The notes beneath the pieces were generated by a model. It was not told the DNA's origin and searched no databases. It saw nothing but the letters and a program-made list of their open reading frames with translations. The translations under genes were made by a program, and so were the position numbers. DNA of 64,000 bases from Spodoptera frugiperda (lineage: Eukaryota > Arthropoda > Insecta > Lepidoptera > Noctuidae): assembly GCF_023101765.2 (NCBI RefSeq), contig NC_064231.1, positions 7,578,501 through 7,642,500 of the forward strand, written 5' to 3'. Shown here piece by piece: positions 1 through 9,696 of this stretch (its first letter is position 1; every line of letters starts with the position of its first letter).

Positions 1-118
1 ATACCTTAGCCCCGCTGGGAAGCTTCATGCTTCTCAGAAGAGGCACAATCTGGCACGAGCCAAACTTGGACCCCGAAGTTCCCTACTTAAATAAGGGCTC
101 CCTATCCTCCTGTGGGAT
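1..118. other. GC-richer left edge, unidentified
   Basis: The first ~118 bases are clearly less AT-rich than what follows. One plus frame (third base onward) stays open to about position 206, but it has no recognisable motif and no clear splice site. It could be the end of an exon or of a repeat cut by the window edge. I cannot decide which from the sequence. Confidence 0.25.
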
Positions 119-1225
119 TAATGCTTTCATTCAGCAATGCATTTATCAAAACATACTTATGGTTTATTTTTTGTTTTCATTAGGTATTGGAAGGAGCAAA
201 CGTTAGACATTACATAGTAAAGCTGTAGTATCAAATTATCAATAATGAACAAAAGTAATAATGGTCTTACTATTAAACTACATAGTGTTCCTGTTTCAAC
301 AAGTTTTATTAGTCACTTAAATCGTTAAAAATAATAATTGTCGAATATCCTTACAATAAGTACATTACGGAAAGATGTAATTTTGTTCATCCTTCATCGA
401 TTCCGCATACCAATAAAATAAGTGTTTCAAAAACAAACGTTTAAAAACATGATGAGTAAAATAATTTGTTCAACCTTCACCTTTGCGTTGACCGTTCAGT
501 TATTTGGAACACATAAGAAACTATGCCCTTTTCAAATGTCATTCATACGTTAAAAATCTCAGTGTGAACCTATTCACCCACACTTTTCCATTCACGTACA
601 TCTCTGAGCAAAAATATATTTTTTTAAATGAATGCAATAACATAATTTACAATCAAAGTTCTAATGGACATAGATTTTAGCTTCGCTAGCGAACTTTAAG
701 TACTTTATTACTATATTTTTCCGCAATTTTCAAGATAGAAAGCTAAAAATTGGTATGTGGACTACACCACTTTTTTGTTTTTTTGGAAATCTGCAAAACC
801 CTTAAAAAACGCAAGCGGATATAGCTGCGAGCAGAAAGCTAGTACTTTTAAAAATCCCTTTTTAGTTTTTTATAGCACTTTCACAGGGAACGTGCAATAA
901 ATAGATAGGTAATCTTATGATAAAGTTATACTGAACAAGTTGATAAAACGGTAAATCATTATACCCACTATAACTAAACAGCTAATCTATTTGATGGTCC
1001 ATTACTTATAGAGTGGGATTGCTCATCATTACACTCAACAACGGCCTTGTTATTTAAAACACTCTCACGCTTCTTTTTACGAAATCGCTGATTATGATTT
1101 TTTTTGCATGTTTCGTCAAAAATATTTTTGATTTGCGTTTTCGATTTCGCTATTTGTTTGTGTAATTATTTAATTAAGAGACTATTCGCTAACCCATTCT
1201 GTTTATAGAGAGACACTAGAATAAA
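119..1225. other. AT-rich intergenic or intronic DNA
   Basis: I see no coding signal, repeat or structure that I can support in this stretch. It would be intron if the terminal exon at 2466-2679 belongs to a gene starting left of the window. Confidence 0.5.
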
Positions 1226-1392
1226 CTCTAGGGTTAGCTTGGTTTCCGGAGCTGCGAAGTATCCTAGCGGGTTTACCGGGGCTCCGGTTTGAAAAGCAGG
1301 GGTAGGAATGGGGTGGTTTTTAGTCAGTAAGAGTTTGACACTCCCTCTCACCTCGCCTAAGGCGAGAGAAGTCATTGGATGATTTTACCCCC
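1226..1392 (+). repeat. Dispersed repeat family A, copy 1
   Basis: This copy carries the family's main landmarks in order: a tagcgggtttaccgggg block, a gtggtttttagtcagtaag block, a gtctgaca-like block, and a tail reading gagaagtcattggatgat followed by C's and TTAA. Seven other copies or fragments occur in this window (near 4.9, 7.0, 25.6, 33.9, 34.5, 56.5 and 62.9 kb). The copy's TTAA-containing tail is the target of the piggyBac-like insertion that follows. A small open frame on the minus strand here is only part of the repeat. Confidence 0.8.
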
Positions 1393-1716
1393 TTAACCCT
1401 AGAAAGATAGTCTGCGTAAAAATGACGCATGCGTTTGCGAAATATAGCTCTATCTTTCTTAATAGTGGGAATCCATAGATGTGCGTTTAGGACATCTCAT
1501 TCGTCGCTGGGAGCTTCCATATGGCGCACTTGTCAGTAAGGTAAGTATAACCGATTTTAAGATATAACGACCCCATGCGTTAAAATTACGCATGATTATC
1601 TTTTACGTGACTTTTATGATTTTGATTAGTATAATATTTTTTATTTTTTTTGATGTTATTGTAATTGTATATCATTACTAACATTAACAGTTTCTTTTAT
1701 AGATATTGGTGCAACA

Positions 1717-1896
1717 ATGGGAAGTAGTAATTTGGACGCAGACCGTATCCTGGCCAGTCTCATGCAAAGTGACGACGAGCTTCCCTGTGAGGATACCGAT
1801 AGTGAAGTAGGTGACCATGAGAGTGAAGATGACGTGCAGAGCGACACAAAAGAAGCTTTTATAGATGACTTAGAAGTAGACAGAAGAAAATACTGA
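1717..1896 (+). pseudogene. piggyBac-like transposase, N-terminal remnant
   Basis: A 59-codon frame begins MGSSNLDADRILASLMQ and continues with acidic residues (DDELPCEDTDSE, then SEDDVQSDT and EAFIDD). This is the typical acidic N-terminus of piggyBac transposase. The match breaks after codon ~54, and the frame ends at TGA (1894-1896) just past the internal deletion junction near 1884-1890. A full transposase of this family is about 590-600 residues, so roughly nine tenths is gone. It cannot encode an active enzyme. A residual short product is conceivable but unsupported. Confidence 0.88.
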
Positions 1897-2059
1897 AGAA
1901 CCTGTAGTAAAAAAGGGAATTTACTGTACTTTTTGCCCTTCTAAAATAAGGCGAAGGGCATATGCGTCTTGTAATGTGTCAAAACTGTTTGTAACTGATT
2001 TTTATAGAATTCTATGTTCATATAATATGTATAGGATATTGTTATTGTTGATTATGTGA
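1892..2059 (+). pseudogene. piggyBac-like transposase, C-terminal cysteine-rich remnant
   Basis: Immediately after the deletion junction, in a different frame from the N-terminal piece, the sequence reads TEEPVVKKGIYCTFCPSKIR and then a degraded cysteine-rich tail ending at TGA near 2057-2059. It matches the C-terminal zinc-finger-like (CRD) domain of piggyBac transposases. Several of the expected metal-binding cysteines are replaced (for example CNVSK where CKKCK is usual), so the domain is decayed as well as truncated. Confidence 0.8.
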
Positions 2060-2465
2060 AAAAAGGCTGATTATTATGGTTAAAAATAATTTATAGCAGA
2101 AAAAGTAAATGTTATAAAGTTTATTTGATTTTGACTGAAGTTTATAAGTTTGGTAATTTTTTATAAAAAAAATATTTATAAATATATTATCTGCAGTTTA
2201 AATTATTTTATATATGTGTCAATATATATAACATACAATTTTATTAAAATTTAATAAACACCAACCTACAGCTAAATAAAACACATGCGTAAATTTTACG
2301 ATGAGTATCTTTTCGTACTACACAATATGATTATCTTTCTAGGGTTAAAAAAAGGGTTAGCTTGGTTGCTGATAACCAATTGATTGCGCATCCAAGTTAC
2401 AAACTTTCCATAACTATCGTGTCCTCATCATAGTATGCTCATAGCATTGTTTTATTGTATTGCAG

Positions 2466-2679
2466 GGCTTTAAAACGCGGTGTGAGGCTGGGGTTGTTGC
2501 AGATGGAACAAGGACGCTACAGGCTGAACATGATGTCTAGCCTTGCCAGGAATGTGCAAGCTAGTGAGATGCGCGTCCGTGCGCGTAGACAAAGACTACG
2601 AGAGCTTCCTCTTCGGGTCCGCAGCCGCACTCCCTCCTCAAGTTCGATTGACAATTATAGATGCCCAAGGAGAATTTAA
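2466..2679 (+). CDS. Orphan terminal exon, basic C-terminus of an unknown protein
   Basis: A tract that is strikingly GC-rich for this region follows a good splice acceptor (tttattgtattgcag, ending 2465). After one base completing a split codon it is open for 70 codons to TAA at 2677-2679. It reads ALKRGVRLGLLQMEQGRYRL and then a very arginine-rich, serine-rich tail. The pattern of basic helix, G-L-L, short turn and R-Y-R-L resembles the last helix and wing of a winged-helix (linker-histone-like) fold, but that is inference from a short match. No upstream exon or start is visible in the window, so the gene would begin left of position 1 and the piggyBac-like element would lie in its last intron. 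A processed remnant or chance open frame is the alternative. Confidence 0.5.
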
Positions 2680-4340
2680 CTTATACAAACTGATTGTTTG
2701 TCTAGTGTCCGATCCTAAAAAATAATAAAGTGAATGCAAAATGATACGTTTCTTTCTTATACTACACTTAATCAAATAATAATAGCAATACGCTATAATA
2801 AAACATTGTAAACAAGTGGACATATAAAAATATGTATTACTATTACGCCTGTGCAAGTGTAACAGCAAATCACTATAGCTAACTTTGCGATTGAAAAATG
2901 ATAGGCGCTACAAATACGTAAACAGCATCAGTGACACCTATGGTTACTCCATGTCATAGTATTACAATGTACTTACCTCATGTAGAAATCAATTGCAATC
3001 ATAAAATTATTATGACTGGGAATAAACCTTTCTAAGAGGTGAACAGGCGCACAATACACTTTTACTTTTTGCCATACATTTCAATATTCCTATTAAAATA
3101 ATGACACTGTTAATACTAAGAATTTAAATTTTAAGTAATTCTTATTTAAGCTGTTAACAAAAAAGAAAGTGGATTCAGTTTTGCAAAAATACAATTTTTG
3201 AGAAAGGATAAGCTAAAATGATAAAATGCTTTGCATGCTATCAAGTAATGTAGGAAGGACTGTTTATTTATTGACTTACTCCGAACCTTAATCGAATATT
3301 CATGCTGATTCTGAGAATTTTAAATCGAGAAACTCGGTACATCTTTCGAACACCCAAAAAATTGGATCCTGTATTACATCATTGTGCAAATAAACTAAAA
3401 TATAATCGAACATACCTACGTAAATTCTAACATCAGTTGCATGGACTTAATAATTTTCATCGAATATTGTTGCGAGATCACCAATGCAAGATGGACCATT
3501 TCTTGAAGATTCAGAGTCCGCTATAAACAAGTGATTTGTATCTATAGATCTGTAGATTTTTTCTGTCCTCAGTGCTGTTTCAGCCATTGCTTATTAAAAT
3601 GTAAAGTCATGTGATTTTAGAAAAGGCAGCTGGTGTGCAGTAAATTAGTCATATTGTTGTGTAAATCTTTACTTAAGTCATTGATTTGTTGTTTTATTAG
3701 CACGATTTTTCATAGAAGCTATTTTCCTACTTCATTTCTAGGAAATACTTCGCCTACCTACCTAGGTCACAAAAACGTTCCTGTAGAAGTAAAAAGGTGT
3801 AGATAGGTTATAAGCGCTCAGAGAGGCGACGTTTTTGTAGTATGGGTCCACTAAATGGAAAATAGGACGTGGTTTGTAACGTCTCACACTCTCCGTAAAG
3901 TGTCACGCATTATATCAAAAGAAATTCCAGTTTTGACATCTCCTCTTTGTATTAGTTTCATGATCTTTACATTAAAATTATCAATTCATTTACAGCAGTA
4001 TATCTTTATAACAGAAGCTAGCGAAAAACAATCGTTTCCTATTAATGGACACCAGAAACTTATTCTTTTATCTACGTCAGTTTATCAGTACCTAACTACC
4101 TACCTACGTAAATATGTATGTATACCTACACAATGAGTTAACATTAACAATACAAATTATAAAAAATGAGCATAGTCAATGTAAATATTAATTTACCTCT
4201 CATCTGGACCTCTTAGTAGTAGAGTTCGATAAATATTTTTACATGGCAGCACAGACTCGTCTTGTCTACGTGTTCTGGTGAATTTTCCTTCTAATTGCTG
4301 CAGAAATGCTAGTTTTAATATACCTTGGTCATATTTTCCT
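2680..4340. other. AT-rich DNA without visible gene
   Basis: I found no exon, repeat family or strong hairpin here. Short open frames at 3855-4136 and similar have AT-rich codon use and no motif. If the orphan exon is real, its 3' UTR starts here; the nearest AATAAA-like signal is an aataataaa context near 2722-2730. Confidence 0.5.
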
Positions 4341-4505
4341 GTACACGTAGTACGAGTTTGCTTTACGTTTAAGATAATCGAAATGAGAGCGCGTTCGGTG
4401 CTCTGATTGGTTGGGTTATTCGAGCCGGCCAATCAGAGCGCTGATCTTTCTCGCTGAGCTCCCCTTTCGATTACTTTTTCAAAGCAAACTCATACTAAGG
4501 GTACT
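4341..4505. repeat. MITE-like element with terminal inverted repeats, copy 1
   Basis: The left end (gtagtacgagtttgcttta) and right end (aaagcaaactcatactaag) form imperfect inverted repeats of about 50 bp. Inside is a second, shorter perfect inverted pair, gctctgattgg and ccaatcagagc. A second copy with the same ends lies at 45795-45961. The 165-bp length with no coding capacity fits a miniature inverted-repeat element. A short minus open frame across it is not a gene. Confidence 0.75.
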
Positions 4506-4866
4506 GTTTGCTACGCCATTTATCGGTTAAACAGCCTACGTACATGACTTCATTAACATTAAGTTACTTAAATATTTTAATCACGGGTTTTAATCCGTTT
4601 ATCAAACGGTACCATTTCAAAGCTTGGATCGCATCCAGCTTAATAACTTAGATGTGGTTTACAGCTACAAAATAGTGTTGACCGTTACAAACTAACGAAA
4701 CTTGATCTGATGCATGCGGATTGGCAGTACCTCAAGGTGCTAAGACATCTTAATGCCGCTGGAACAATCGTAGTACAGAATCAGAAATTTGAACCTAACG
4801 AACTTTTTATGGAAGAGTAAGAATATGTTAAATGACTCACTTATGCGTGCAAAAAAAAGGCGATGC

Positions 4867-4906
4867 AAAAAAGGTACGGTATCCTAGAAGATACCGTACC
4901 TTTTTT
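4867..4906. repeat. Perfect 17-bp hairpin
   Basis: The arms 4867-4883 and 4890-4906 are perfectly complementary (aaaaaaggtacggtatc and its reverse complement) around a 6-base loop, ctagaa. On either strand it would transcribe into a stem ending in a U-run, but it is not next to a recognised gene. It abuts a reversed family A repeat. Confidence 0.75.
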
Positions 4907-4913
4907 CATTATC

Positions 4914-5012
4914 ATCCAATGACTTCGAGTCTGGCACTCTTACAAACTAAAAACTACCTCGTTCCTATTGCTGTTTTTCGATCCGGAGCCTCGGTAACCC
5001 GGTTCTAGGATA
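4914..5012 (-). repeat. Dispersed repeat family A, copy 2 (reverse, degraded)
   Basis: Read on the minus strand this contains the family blocks: the gagtctggc... and catccaatgacttc tail, the fragment with aaaactacctcgttcctat, and the ggagcctcggtaacc block. It is shorter and more mutated than copy 1. Confidence 0.6.
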
Positions 5013-5820
5013 CCTATAACTAAAACTTTACACCAGAAGAGATATACACGTCGAAGATGTAAAATAAGCATTTCTCACAATTATCTTTTAGAGCTAAGAG
5101 ACTGGAGCTAACCCTATTTGAAACAGCTTCGAGTCTTCTAGAAGGATATAGTTTGACTGAGATCAAGTCCAATTCGCATGAATAAGCCGATGTCTAAAGT
5201 ACATCAGCTAGTATATAGATTGACAGTATTAAAGATTCAAGTTGAATACTTACATCTCAATAATATATTATAGATGGTACATCATTAATAAAAAATATTG
5301 ATAATATTGGTTTTGCTAAGGTATAATTTTTGTACTTTAGGTGAGGTCAACAACTGGCTGAACTTGTTATGAATAATTACTACCGAGGACTAAGGTAAAC
5401 ATGATAAGATTATTTTAAACATAACTCTATTTTTATTTAATTTCTGTGATGTAATTGTGAGTAAGGAAGGTCGCGACATAGCCGTGTACTCATCAGAAAT
5501 ATACTAAGCTTATTTGTATTAAGACGTACATAGAAGTTGTATTTAATTTTCGATCCGTTATACCAATTTGATGTTATTCCCTCAACTTGAGTACGTACCT
5601 TAGCCAATTAAGTGTGAGCAAAAAACGTCCATCTGCTGATTCCGAGAACATTATACGGACAGGAAACAAATCTAAGTCATTTGTGGCTTCGATGCGTAGT
5701 GTTTGTAGTGCCAAAACGTTTTATAGAGCGTAAATATATTGGAATAAACCTTTAAAGTGCTGTAAATAACACAAGAATTGTTTTTTGAACTATCTTCAGT
5801 ACATTGTGTTTATAGACGGA
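5013..5820. other. Upstream region of the plus-strand secreted-protein gene
   Basis: This is AT-rich DNA with no further gene. It contains the presumptive 5' regulatory region of the gene starting at 5862. No convincing regulatory motif other than the TATA-like sequence at 5821-5830 could be picked out by eye. Confidence 0.4.
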
Positions 5821-5857
5821 TATATTTATATTGTAATCGACATAACTGCGACTCATA
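5821..5857 (+). promoter_or_regulatory. Candidate TATA box and start site for gene at 5862
   Basis: TATATTTATA at 5821-5830 is followed ~31 bases later by TCATA (5853-5857), a usable initiator. The spacing is right, but it would leave a 5' UTR of only about 7 bases before the ATG. An earlier TTTATAG (5808-5814) with a start near 5840 is the alternative. Confidence 0.35.
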
Positions 5858-5861
5858 TAAA

Positions 5862-8815
5862 ATGGATTTCAGAGTAAAGGTAAGGACTACATACTTTTCT
5901 TTTATATTAAAGTGAATTAAACTATGGTTTAATATAAAATTTAGTAACTACTTTTATACTGAAATCTTGAATGATTTCAATCATTTAATTTTCGTTAGCT
6001 TTTACTGATTTTTCTTCACCTTCATAATTATTAAATGTATCGTTTTTGTGATTGCCTCTGTTATTGAATGATGTTTAAAGTATGATGGGATCTTAGTTCA
6101 TTAAACTTAAACAACAACTTCAAAGTCAAATTGAAATCATTTATTCCAATTAACCCTTAATAAGTATTTTTGAAATGTCAACAAATAAAGAAATACATAA
6201 ATATAACCTTTCCAACTATACTTGTTACGAGCACATAGTAAATGGAATCATACTACAGTGTAGCAAATTGTATTATGTAGGTATATACATGTAAAGATTT
6301 TTTTCCTTATAATTACAGTGAACACGTTAAAATTCTGTTGTACGAAAATGTTGAGATCTTAATCGAAACAGGCACTAGAAGCATAGGTCGGCTTTTTGTC
6401 TTGTAAGAAAAACATACATTAGGTTGATTGTGTAACTCTTCAGTTCTTATAAACGATAAGCAAGAGTCTAAGTTTCGGTTCGTAGATACAGCGAAATGTG
6501 TGAGCAATTTACCCAATCGGGTCAAATGATAGCGTGACCAATGGAAATAGGGATCCATACACAGATACAGTCCAATATCTACAGAAAACTGTTCTAGAAC
6601 TCACGATGGTTGATACAATTTTAAATAAAAACAGTGTAAATATTTGAAACGAAAAAACAAATTAGAATTGTCCGAAAATAACCACAAAGCCTTTGTAAAC
6701 CTGTGCGTTGAGTTTTTTTATAATCGATGAGCGGTCAATACTCTGCACGCACAGGCAATAAGAAAGACGCACGAATTATTTTTACATTAAAAACGTCACA
6801 AATTACGTCGTTTGGTAGATTCGGTAGGAACCGCTAATGTGGTATGATCATTCTAGTATGACAAAATTAATTCTAGAACTGAGAAAATCACAGTCATTAT
6901 GAATTGTGTGACCCTGAATAAAAAAAAATAGTTTTGATTATTTATTCATGCGTGCCTTAAAGAGCCACCACATAATATTTGATGGTACTTTGGTGGTACC
7001 GGCGCTCTGCGAAAGTTGGAATTGGGTGATTATTAATGAGTAAGAGACACTCCCTTTCTCCTCATCCAGGATGAGAGAAGTCATTTGATGATTCTACCAA
7101 CTGAGAAAAAACCTTTTATTGTTTATTTTCAAGTACTTTATCAATCAGGCAGTTTCTTACAACATACTCTTAATTGTAATTTTCCTCTGATTTCAGTTCC
7201 TGATGCTGTGGATATTATGTGTCAGCATAGAGTTGACTGCAAGTATGCCTTCTCAAACTGTGAACACCAGGACCAAAAGATCACCAGCAAATAGTTTTTC
7301 TGTATTTGGATTGAATTTAGGATCGTAAGTTCTTTATACACGTACACGTTCTCCATTCTTTGGCAAGAGTAATAAAGTATATACCATACATATGACCTAA
7401 AAGGAATCACAGCAATTTTTCAAAAAATAAATTGAATAACTAAGTTGGATAAAGAAATTAAAGTATAAACAAACTGATTCTCGCTTCTATAGTATTAAAT
7501 TAACTAAAAACAAAGGTTTACCCATCATCGTGTGTGACTCGAAAATAATAAGGCTTTTCTCAATATAATTACTTGAGTAAATCATTGTTTTTAGTTAATT
7601 TTGTAAGCCTCACGATAGTTATTGTAAATTATGAGTTAGTGGTTGGCAGCAGTTGGTGCCATAATAAAATTATAAATTACTCTTACTATTTTTCACCATG
7701 TGAAGAGAAAAAATCCTTAATTTACAGTTGAATTTAAATAACTAACTAACGACAAAAGTAGTTCATTTCGAATGGAAGTTCTTCATAGTAATTATAAATG
7801 TTTTGCATCGAGAATTGCATGTCAACCTCAACAATGGCGCTTGCGATCATTAAATCTACCAGTTTCATTGTCATAAATAATAATAGGGTAATGAGTATTT
7901 ATCTAAGTCATTTTTATGATTTATCTATTTACATAACCTTCCTTGCCATGATATTTACAATCAATACATAGGTTAAGTGGCGACAACTGCCAACGCTAAT
8001 TTAAGTTAACTACGCCAACGTAAAATAATGATTCGAAAATTTAATAAGTTATTTTCTTTTTCAGCGCTTTTTCAGCAACAAAACAAGCGGCTAGTGATAC
8101 CTACACAGGTTTTGAAAATATATTTACCGGTAATAACTACAACAATCGTAAGCAAATAATAGAACCTCCTGGCATCATAAATCCAAATCATCTCTTTAAT
8201 ATGTTGCCTGCAGGAAGACCAAACAAAAACATTGTACCTCCTACTACACAAAACAGTATCCCAGAAGTAAACAAAATTGTTTTGCCACAACAAAGTCAAA
8301 CTCAAGTTAATAGAAACACTAATATTGTAACTGAAAAGTCACCAACACCAAACGATCAGCCAAACACAACAACAGAACCACCTGTAGATGTTAAAAATGA
8401 AGTAAAGGAGAAAAGTACCGAAACTAAAAATATTGAAAAGGAGATTGATAAAGAACTGTTGGATTATATTTTTAAAACTGAACCTACTGATTACAATACC
8501 GCTACCGATAGTAATCTCGACAATTCCATTGATTACACAACTTCTACCGACGAATTCGAAACTGTAAGTAAAAACCGTAACACTTAACCAACCGATTTTT
8601 GAAGTTCACAAAATATACCTATAACTAAAATTCAGGTTCTGCTAGATATCCAAAATGTAAATTTTCTCACATTTTCTGATAATATAATTATTGTATACCT
8701 ACATAAAAAAAAAAACAAATAATTGAACAAGCACTACTTTTATTAATTTCAGACTACAATTTGTACATTGGACAACCGAATTCAACCAGCGGTTGTGGCC
8801 ACCCTTCTAGGATAG
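5862..8815 (+). CDS. Unknown secreted proprotein, 235 aa, four exons
   Basis: The exons are 5862-5879, 7197-7324, 8065-8563 and 8753-8815. All introns are GT-AG and the reading frame is continuous (18+128+499+63 = 708 bp with stop). The protein starts MDFRVKFLMLWILCVS, a clear signal peptide split by the first phase-0 intron, with cleavage expected near residues 20-23. An R-T-K-R site at 31-34 suggests furin-type processing. The rest is low complexity, rich in N, T, P, E and K, with T-T-E-P-P near the middle and an acidic, threonine-rich end; there is no disulfide pattern. If intron 3 is retained, the frame ends at 8587 instead (222 aa). I recognise no family. Its stop codon directly abuts the stop of the convergent gene on the other strand. 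Function is unknown; secretion is inferred from the signal sequence only. Confidence 0.72.
6990..7099 (+). repeat. Dispersed repeat family A, copy 3 (in intron 1)
   Basis: A degraded family A copy with taccggcgctctg, gagtaagagacactccctt and gagaagtcatttgatgat lies within intron 1 of the plus-strand secreted-protein gene, about 100 bases before its second exon. Confidence 0.6.
8739..8744 (-). terminator. Poly(A) signal of the minus-strand secreted-protein gene
   Basis: AATAAA read on the minus strand (plus tttatt) lies 72-77 bases beyond the minus gene's stop. If used, the minus transcript's 3' UTR runs through the final coding exon of the plus-strand gene and into its intron 3. Confidence 0.5.
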
Positions 8816-9696
8816 TTAGGGATCGCATTGGCCATAACAAACCTGTGTATGAAGATAAGACTGGAAGAATTTCGAAACATCCTCCATGTTGTTCATCATT
8901 ATTTCGACAATTTTTTCTCCATCCTTATCGTATTCTTCATAAAGAAGACTTTCGACTGTAGCTAGGCGTGGGTCTTGATCTTGGTTCTTCTTACCTCTTC
9001 TTTTTTTCTTTGAACTCTGTCGTAGTATTTGTTTGTTTATTATTAGAACACGTCTCTTTACTATTGCTGACGTCGTTTTATTAACTGATCTGAATGTTAC
9101 ATTCTCATTCTCAACTACAGTTGGCTCTGTAGTAACATTAGATCCGTCAAGCAGTTCAGTGGTAGCGGTTGGATTATAGCTTGTGGAGACTATAACTGTT
9201 GTCATGTCAATTGAATCGGTTCCAATTCTGTTAGGAAAAGTCATTACGATATGAATTCAATTCAGTATTAACAGATACTTAAATTTTAAGGATACCAAAA
9301 ATCAAAAGTGCAAGAAAAAATATTTATTTCAAATAGACCAGGAAGATACTTTTGAACATCAAAACAAATATAATAATATTTCAAATGTATGTCTGTCTGT
9401 CGGTCAGTCCTCTAGTGAAGCTATTTGCTCGTTCCAAAGTGTAGATTTCAATGGAAAAGAACGAGCAAGAATACCTGATACACTCGATACCTGATACCTA
9501 AATTGATTTTTTTAATAACTTACCCATCTTCAGTTGGTTCCAGAGTCGTAACTGGTACGGTATTATTGCAAAATACAGGCAGAATTAAAGAGCTAATAAC
9601 CTGCAAAAATAAATAGTTAATTTGTAATAATAGAATATGTTACTTTTTAAATTTAAATTATTTCTTACTTACAACTAGACATTTTAGGTAAATCAT
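8816..9696 (-). CDS. Unknown secreted basic/acidic protein, 170 aa, three exons
   Basis: Exons in transcript order are 9696-9673, 9600-9524 and 9227-8816. The donors are all GTAAGT and the acceptors CAG, and the frame is continuous (24+77+412 = 513 bp). The protein begins MIYLKCLVVISSLILPVFC, a signal peptide interrupted after codon 8 by a 72-base intron. It then has a threonine-rich part with four N-glycosylation sequons (N20, N64, N76, N83), a basic cluster K-K-K-R-R-G-K-K at 107-114, an acidic part with E-E-Y-D-K-D-G-E, and a C-terminus with C-Y-G-Q-C. No family is recognised. The stop (8816-8818) is immediately next to the stop of the convergent gene. A TATA-like TATAATTT reads on the minus strand at 9798-9791, about 100 bases upstream of the ATG. 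The strong splice sites and signal peptide make a real gene likely. Confidence 0.75.
9305..9445 (+). repeat. Dispersed repeat family H, copy 1 (in intron 2 of minus gene)
   Basis: The core tgtctgtctgtcggtcag through ctagtgaagctattt (9390-9426) is an exact 37-base reverse-complement match to 24205-24241. The flanking agaccaggaa...acttttgaac part also matches. It overlaps the intron between the second and third exons of the minus gene. Confidence 0.7.

Larger units (their letters stand above)
1397..2344 (+). mobile_element. piggyBac-family element, internally deleted, TTAA-flanked
   Basis: The element starts CCCTAGAAAGATA and ends TATCTTTCTAGGG, inverted termini of the piggyBac type. It is bracketed by TTAA at 1393-1396 and 2345-2348, the duplicated target expected for this family. 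The 5' non-coding region (about 1397-1640), with its repeated gacgcatg-like and acgcatgattatctttt blocks, closely resembles the Trichoplusia ni element. Inside, only the first ~55 codons of transposase and a piece of its C-terminal cysteine-rich domain remain, so the DDD catalytic core is missing. At 948 bp it is a non-autonomous derivative that could only move with transposase supplied in trans. Confidence 0.9.

Noticed and set aside
1166..1375. Minus-strand 69-codon frame; likewise frames at 34488-34682 and 62841-63023
   Set aside because: All lie in dispersed repeat family A copies.
8761..8961. 66-codon plus-strand frame overlapping the end of the plus secreted-protein gene
   Set aside because: It is in another frame than the one delivered by the splice junction, and is antisense to the minus-strand coding exon that explains its openness.
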